This document shows positions 59,109 to 61,601 of a DNA stretch of 61,601 nt, one piece after another. The notes under the pieces were generated by a model. That model saw only the letters and a list, made by a program, of their open reading frames with translations, was not told the DNA's origin and ran no database searches. Position numbers and translations under genes: made by a program. Within the stretch, counting starts at the first letter, position 1, and the number at the start of each line of letters is the position of its first letter. This DNA is from Geofilum rhodophaeum (lineage in GTDB: Bacteria; Bacteroidota; Bacteroidia; Bacteroidales; Marinilabiliaceae): the NCBI RefSeq assembly GCF_002210225.1, contig NZ_MWUJ01000018.1:1465-63065 (forward strand), given 5' to 3'.

Positions 59109-60370
59109 AGGTCATGGAACGGAAAGAAATTTTGGTATACGCTCATTGGGTGGGGATGCAAGTCCCATGCTTAATGGGGCTTTTGTATGCCACTCCATCA
59201 AGAGGAAAGGAGTTGTTTTCTTTTGAGTACGACAAGGGTTGGCTTCAATCCGATTATGCCCAAATTATTGATCCTGATTTACAATTATTTGAAGGGGCTC
59301 AATACCTTAGGGATGAGAAAGCCAATTTTGGTGTGTTTCTGGATTCTTCGCCGGATCGCTGGGGTCGGGTTTTGATGCTCCGCAGGGAGGCAGCCAAGGC
59401 GCGGGAGGGGGGACGGCGTGTTAAAATGCTTAATGAGTCGGACTATCTGCTTGGCGTTTTTGACGGCAATCGGATGGGGGGACTTCGATTTAAAACGGAG
59501 TCGGGTGGTGCTTTTTTGGATGATGATGTTGCTATGGCGGCACCTCCTTTTGCGGCATTAAGGGATTTGGAGTTTGCGAGTTTACAACTGGAAAAGGAGG
59601 ATGCTCCGGATAGCCCGGATTACATGAAGTGGTTAAATATGTTGATGGCTCCCGGATCGTCATTGGGTGGCGCCAGGCCTAAGGCCAATGTTCAGGATGT
59701 GGATGGCAGTATGTGGATTGCAAAATTTCCGAGTCAGCATGACGAACAGGATGTGGGGGCGTGGGAAATGTTGGCTTATCGGCTGGCGATTGCGTGTGGT
59801 ATTGATATGGCGCCTTCAAGGATGCAGAGGTTTTCGCATTACCAGCATACATTTTTAACTAAGCGCTTTGACAGGCTGAACGATGGAGGTCGCATTCATT
59901 TTGCTTCTGCAATGACTTTACTGGGGCATACCGATGGGACAGACTACCACGATGGGGCCAGCTATTTGGATTTGGTGGAGTTTATTATTCAGAATGGGGC
60001 CGACGCGGCCGGGGATCTTAAAAAGTTATGGCAGCGGATTGTCTTTAATGTTTGTATTTCCAATACCGATGATCACTTGCGCAATCATGGTTTCTTATTG
60101 ACCGCTGAGGGCTGGAAATTATCACCTGCCTACGACATTAATCCAAATCAGTATGGTGTGGGATTAAAGCTCAATATATCGGAGGACGATAATTCCCTGG
60201 ATTTTGCTTTGGTGAAGGAGGTTGCTCCGTATTTTCGCATTAAGGAAGGGGAGGCTGATGGTATCATTTGTTGCATGAAAAAGAGGGTTGCTCGGTGGGA
60301 AGTGATTGCGAGGGATTTGGGTATTTCAAGAAGTGAAGTGGAGCTGATGAGAGGGGCTTTTAGATGTTAG
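59105..60370 (+). CDS. hipA: HipA-family serine/threonine kinase toxin
   Basis: The 421-residue protein has the HipA features: PGSSLGGARPKANV (the conserved SLGGARPK-type loop), ISNTDDHLRNHGFL with the catalytic Asp, and LSPAYDINPN as the DFG-like metal motif. The N-terminal domain (about 1-95) is of the HipA_N type. HipA proteins phosphorylate aminoacyl-tRNA synthetases, arresting translation. It overlaps hipB by 4 nt, and the unit lies between direct repeats. Confidence 0.93.
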   Translation: MKVMERKEILVYAHWVGMQVPCLMGLLYATPSRGKELFSFEYDKGWLQSDYAQIIDPDLQLFEGAQYLRDEKANFGVFLDSSPDRWGRVLMLRREAAKAREGGRRVKMLNESDYLLGVFDGNRMGGLRFKTESGGAFLDDDVAMAAPPFAALRDLEFASLQLEKEDAPDSPDYMKWLNMLMAPGSSLGGARPKANVQDVDGSMWIAKFPSQHDEQDVGAWEMLAYRLAIACGIDMAPSRMQRFSHYQHTFLTKRFDRLNDGGRIHFASAMTLLGHTDGTDYHDGASYLDLVEFIIQNGADAAGDLKKLWQRIVFNVCISNTDDHLRNHGFLLTAEGWKLSPAYDINPNQYGVGLKLNISEDDNSLDFALVKEVAPYFRIKEGEADGIICCMKKRVARWEVIARDLGISRSEVELMRGAFRC

Positions 60371-60531
60371 GTCCACGAATTTCACGAATTTGCACGAATT
60401 TTTTGATTGCACGGATTGGGTCCACTAATTGGTCCACGAATTTCACGAATTTGCACGAATTGAAGCGCAGCGGGGCTGATTTTTCTAAGCGGAGGGTAGG
60501 TGAAGGTGTTTTGGGTGATGGGGGGAGATGG
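60369..60531. repeat. ACGAATT repeats plus 73-bp direct repeat, right of hipBA
   Basis: ACGAATT words follow directly after the hipA stop, then the 73-bp unit at 60459-60531, matching 58582-58654 with two differences (CTGAGC / CTAAGC and GGGAGATG / GGGTGATG). Confidence 0.85.
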
Positions 60532-60598
60532 AGGATGAGGATGTTGGGGTTGATGGGGTTGATGGGGATGCTGGGGTTGATGGGGGGATGTATCGATT
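60531..60598. repeat. Low-complexity G/T/A tandem
   Basis: Words of the type GGGGTTGATG and GGATGAGGATG repeat irregularly. Similar sequence follows the left direct repeat at 58655-58680. The 60598-60890 gap then holds only the hairpin and promoter elements listed. Confidence 0.55.
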
Positions 60599-60817
60599 TT
60601 TTTTGAGGGGCGTTGGGCTGGGGTGGCTTGTGTTTTTGGGTCGGTTTTGAGTGGGGTGCTGGGTTATTTAAGGCTTTGATTTTGTTTGGTGTTGGTGGTT
60701 TCGTAAATCATAATAATTATTACTGTTGTAGTTGTTTTTGAGGGTAAGTGTTTCTTTTTAAGGTGTTTTGCTCAAAAATATTTGCTGTTTGAGTTGGGTG
60801 GATTCTGATATTTTGTA

Positions 60818-60825
60818 TATTTTTG
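60818..60825 (+). promoter_or_regulatory. Putative -7 box of vgrG
   Basis: TATTTTTG matches TAnnTTTG and precedes a hairpin and the vgrG start codon (60891) by 65 nt. Confidence 0.4.
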
Positions 60826-60833
60826 GAATCGTA

Positions 60834-60857
60834 GCAAGCGGGGCTGACCCCGCTTGC
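60834..60857. other. Perfect hairpin in the vgrG leader
   Basis: GCAAGCGGGG, loop CTGA and CCCCGCTTGC make a perfect 10-bp stem without a T run, located about 9 nt after the -7 box. It would form at the 5' end of the vgrG transcript and could stabilise it or control its translation. Confidence 0.6.
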
Positions 60858-60890
60858 GTTGTACCTTAACGCTTAACTCAAATTTCTGCT

Positions 60891-61601
60891 ATGTCTGAGA
60901 ACCTTAACCAGGTGGATGTCACCATTCAAATTGCCGGAAGCACATGCGATTACGAGACGCTAACGCTGCACCAGTCGATGCACGGCCATCATTCCTTCGA
61001 GATTTTAGTGAACTACAAACCCAATAAGCCGAGCCTTTGGAGCACTACGCCGGAGACGGTGTTTGAGCAGCTGGGGGTGGCTGTGGATATTAAGATGGAG
61101 CACCTGGTGACGGGTGAGCTGACGGAGTTTGCGGGTGTGGTGACGAATATTCAGGTGGGGGGCCGCGATGGCGATCAGGGCTATGCACGCCTTTTTGGGG
61201 GCAGTCCCACCTTGCTGTTGGACCGGGGTCCGTCGATGGGGGCTTATGTCGATTACACGCTGGGCAATTTGGTGAGTGAGGAGCTGGAGGGCTCGGGGGT
61301 GAAGGTGGAGCTGGAGAGTAAGCCGATTTTTGAGGGGATTTTGCCTTATGCGGTGAAGTATCGGGAGACTTCGTGGCAGTTTTTGTCGCGCATGGCGGCG
61401 CTTTGTGGGGAGTGGTTTTATTACGATGGTCAGAAGCTGGTGCTGGGCAATCCGAAGCGGGAGGATACTACGCGTGCGGCTTTTGATGTGGAGTTGCAGT
61501 CGCTGAACATTTCGGCGGGACTGGAGCAGCTGAATACCGAGCTGTACGACTACGACCCCAATACCGACGATTACAAGGAAGATGCAGCCCCTGAAAGCAT
61601 C
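60891..61601 (+). CDS. vgrG: VgrG spike protein of a type VI-like secretion system, 5' part
   Basis: 237 residues are visible before the window ends. The N-terminal region has the VgrG/gp27-like pattern: LHQSMHGHHSFEILVNYKP near the start, GVVTNIQVGGRDGD, YRETSWQFLSRMAALCGEWF (the hallmark family motif) and YYDGQKLVLG. VgrG trimers tip the inner tube of contractile injectors and receive PAAR proteins such as that at 19.4 kb. The other tss genes are not in the window. Confidence 0.9.
   Translation, partial: MSENLNQVDVTIQIAGSTCDYETLTLHQSMHGHHSFEILVNYKPNKPSLWSTTPETVFEQLGVAVDIKMEHLVTGELTEFAGVVTNIQVGGRDGDQGYARLFGGSPTLLLDRGPSMGAYVDYTLGNLVSEELEGSGVKVELESKPIFEGILPYAVKYRETSWQFLSRMAALCGEWFYYDGQKLVLGNPKREDTTRAAFDVELQSLNISAGLEQLNTELYDYDPNTDDYKEDAAPESI

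Noticed and set aside
19449-61601. Complete type VI secretion locus
   Set aside because: Only PAAR, an effector set and the start of vgrG are present; sheath, baseplate and ATPase genes are not in the window.
1-61601. tRNA or rRNA genes
   Set aside because: No cloverleaf with conserved GTTCRA and CCA-type end or rRNA core sequence was noticed by eye; a covariance-model scan would be needed for certainty.

Overview
The window looks like a chromosomal segment of a Bacteroidota bacterium, most like the anaerobic or facultative marine Marinilabiliales-type lineages. Support: type 9 secretion C-terminal sorting domains on two exported proteins, PorT-like beta-barrel protein, promoter -7 boxes of the TAnnTTTG type, a biotin-dependent Na+-pumping oxaloacetate decarboxylase operon (oadGAB), and PAAR/VgrG proteins of a contractile (type VI-like) injection system. 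This assignment is inferred from gene content only. No rRNA, tRNA, transposase, integrase or CRISPR array was seen.

Layout. 1-1.5 kb: UPF0175/PIN toxin-antitoxin (TA) pair and a gene remnant. 1.8-6.5 kb: oadG-oadA-oadB plus a nucleotidyltransferase-fold protein. 6.5-19.3 kb: an accessory region dominated by palindromic repeats. Its genes are a GNAT TA pair (including a 49-aa antitoxin), a DUF4143-type AAA ATPase, a multidomain glycoside hydrolase, an exported glutathione peroxidase, a beta-helix/PKD protein, an outer-membrane barrel and higBA. 19.4-28.5 kb: a PAAR - VasX-like toxin - lipoprotein effector/immunity set, an XRE TA pair, decayed effector remnants, and a toxin-antitoxin-SecB-like chaperone (TAC) module. 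28.5-49.6 kb: a surface-polysaccharide locus with glycosyltransferases, asnB, a Wzy/ligase-like protein, acyltransferases, an ABC flippase, WecE/WecD-like Fuc4NAc enzymes and a GtrB/SMR-type lipid-sugar pair. Most of it reads on the minus strand with 4-nt stop/start overlaps. 49.7-54.9 kb: a 4-kb module (DEDDh exonuclease-BRCT, GIY-YIG-like protein, DUF6884-like protein, an unknown protein) bracketed by direct repeats that include a copy of the 3' end of the SMP-30-like gene next to it. 55-57.1 kb: small genes and a composite, truncated MNT/HEPN/UPF0175 TA remnant sitting inside a repeat. 57.1-61.6 kb: tmk, two small genes, hipBA between 73-bp direct repeats, and the start of vgrG.

The strongest unexplained signal is the repeat family at 6.6-18.4 kb. 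Its copies are nested palindromes whose arms differ in sequence from copy to copy but stay complementary at three levels (outer 13-bp arms, middle arms, inner 9-10-bp arms), while the loop core stays constant. That is compensatory covariation visible within a single window. A second theme is cargo modules (hipBA, the exonuclease/GIY-YIG module, several TA pairs) sitting between copies of short repeat families, with no recognisable transposase or integrase.
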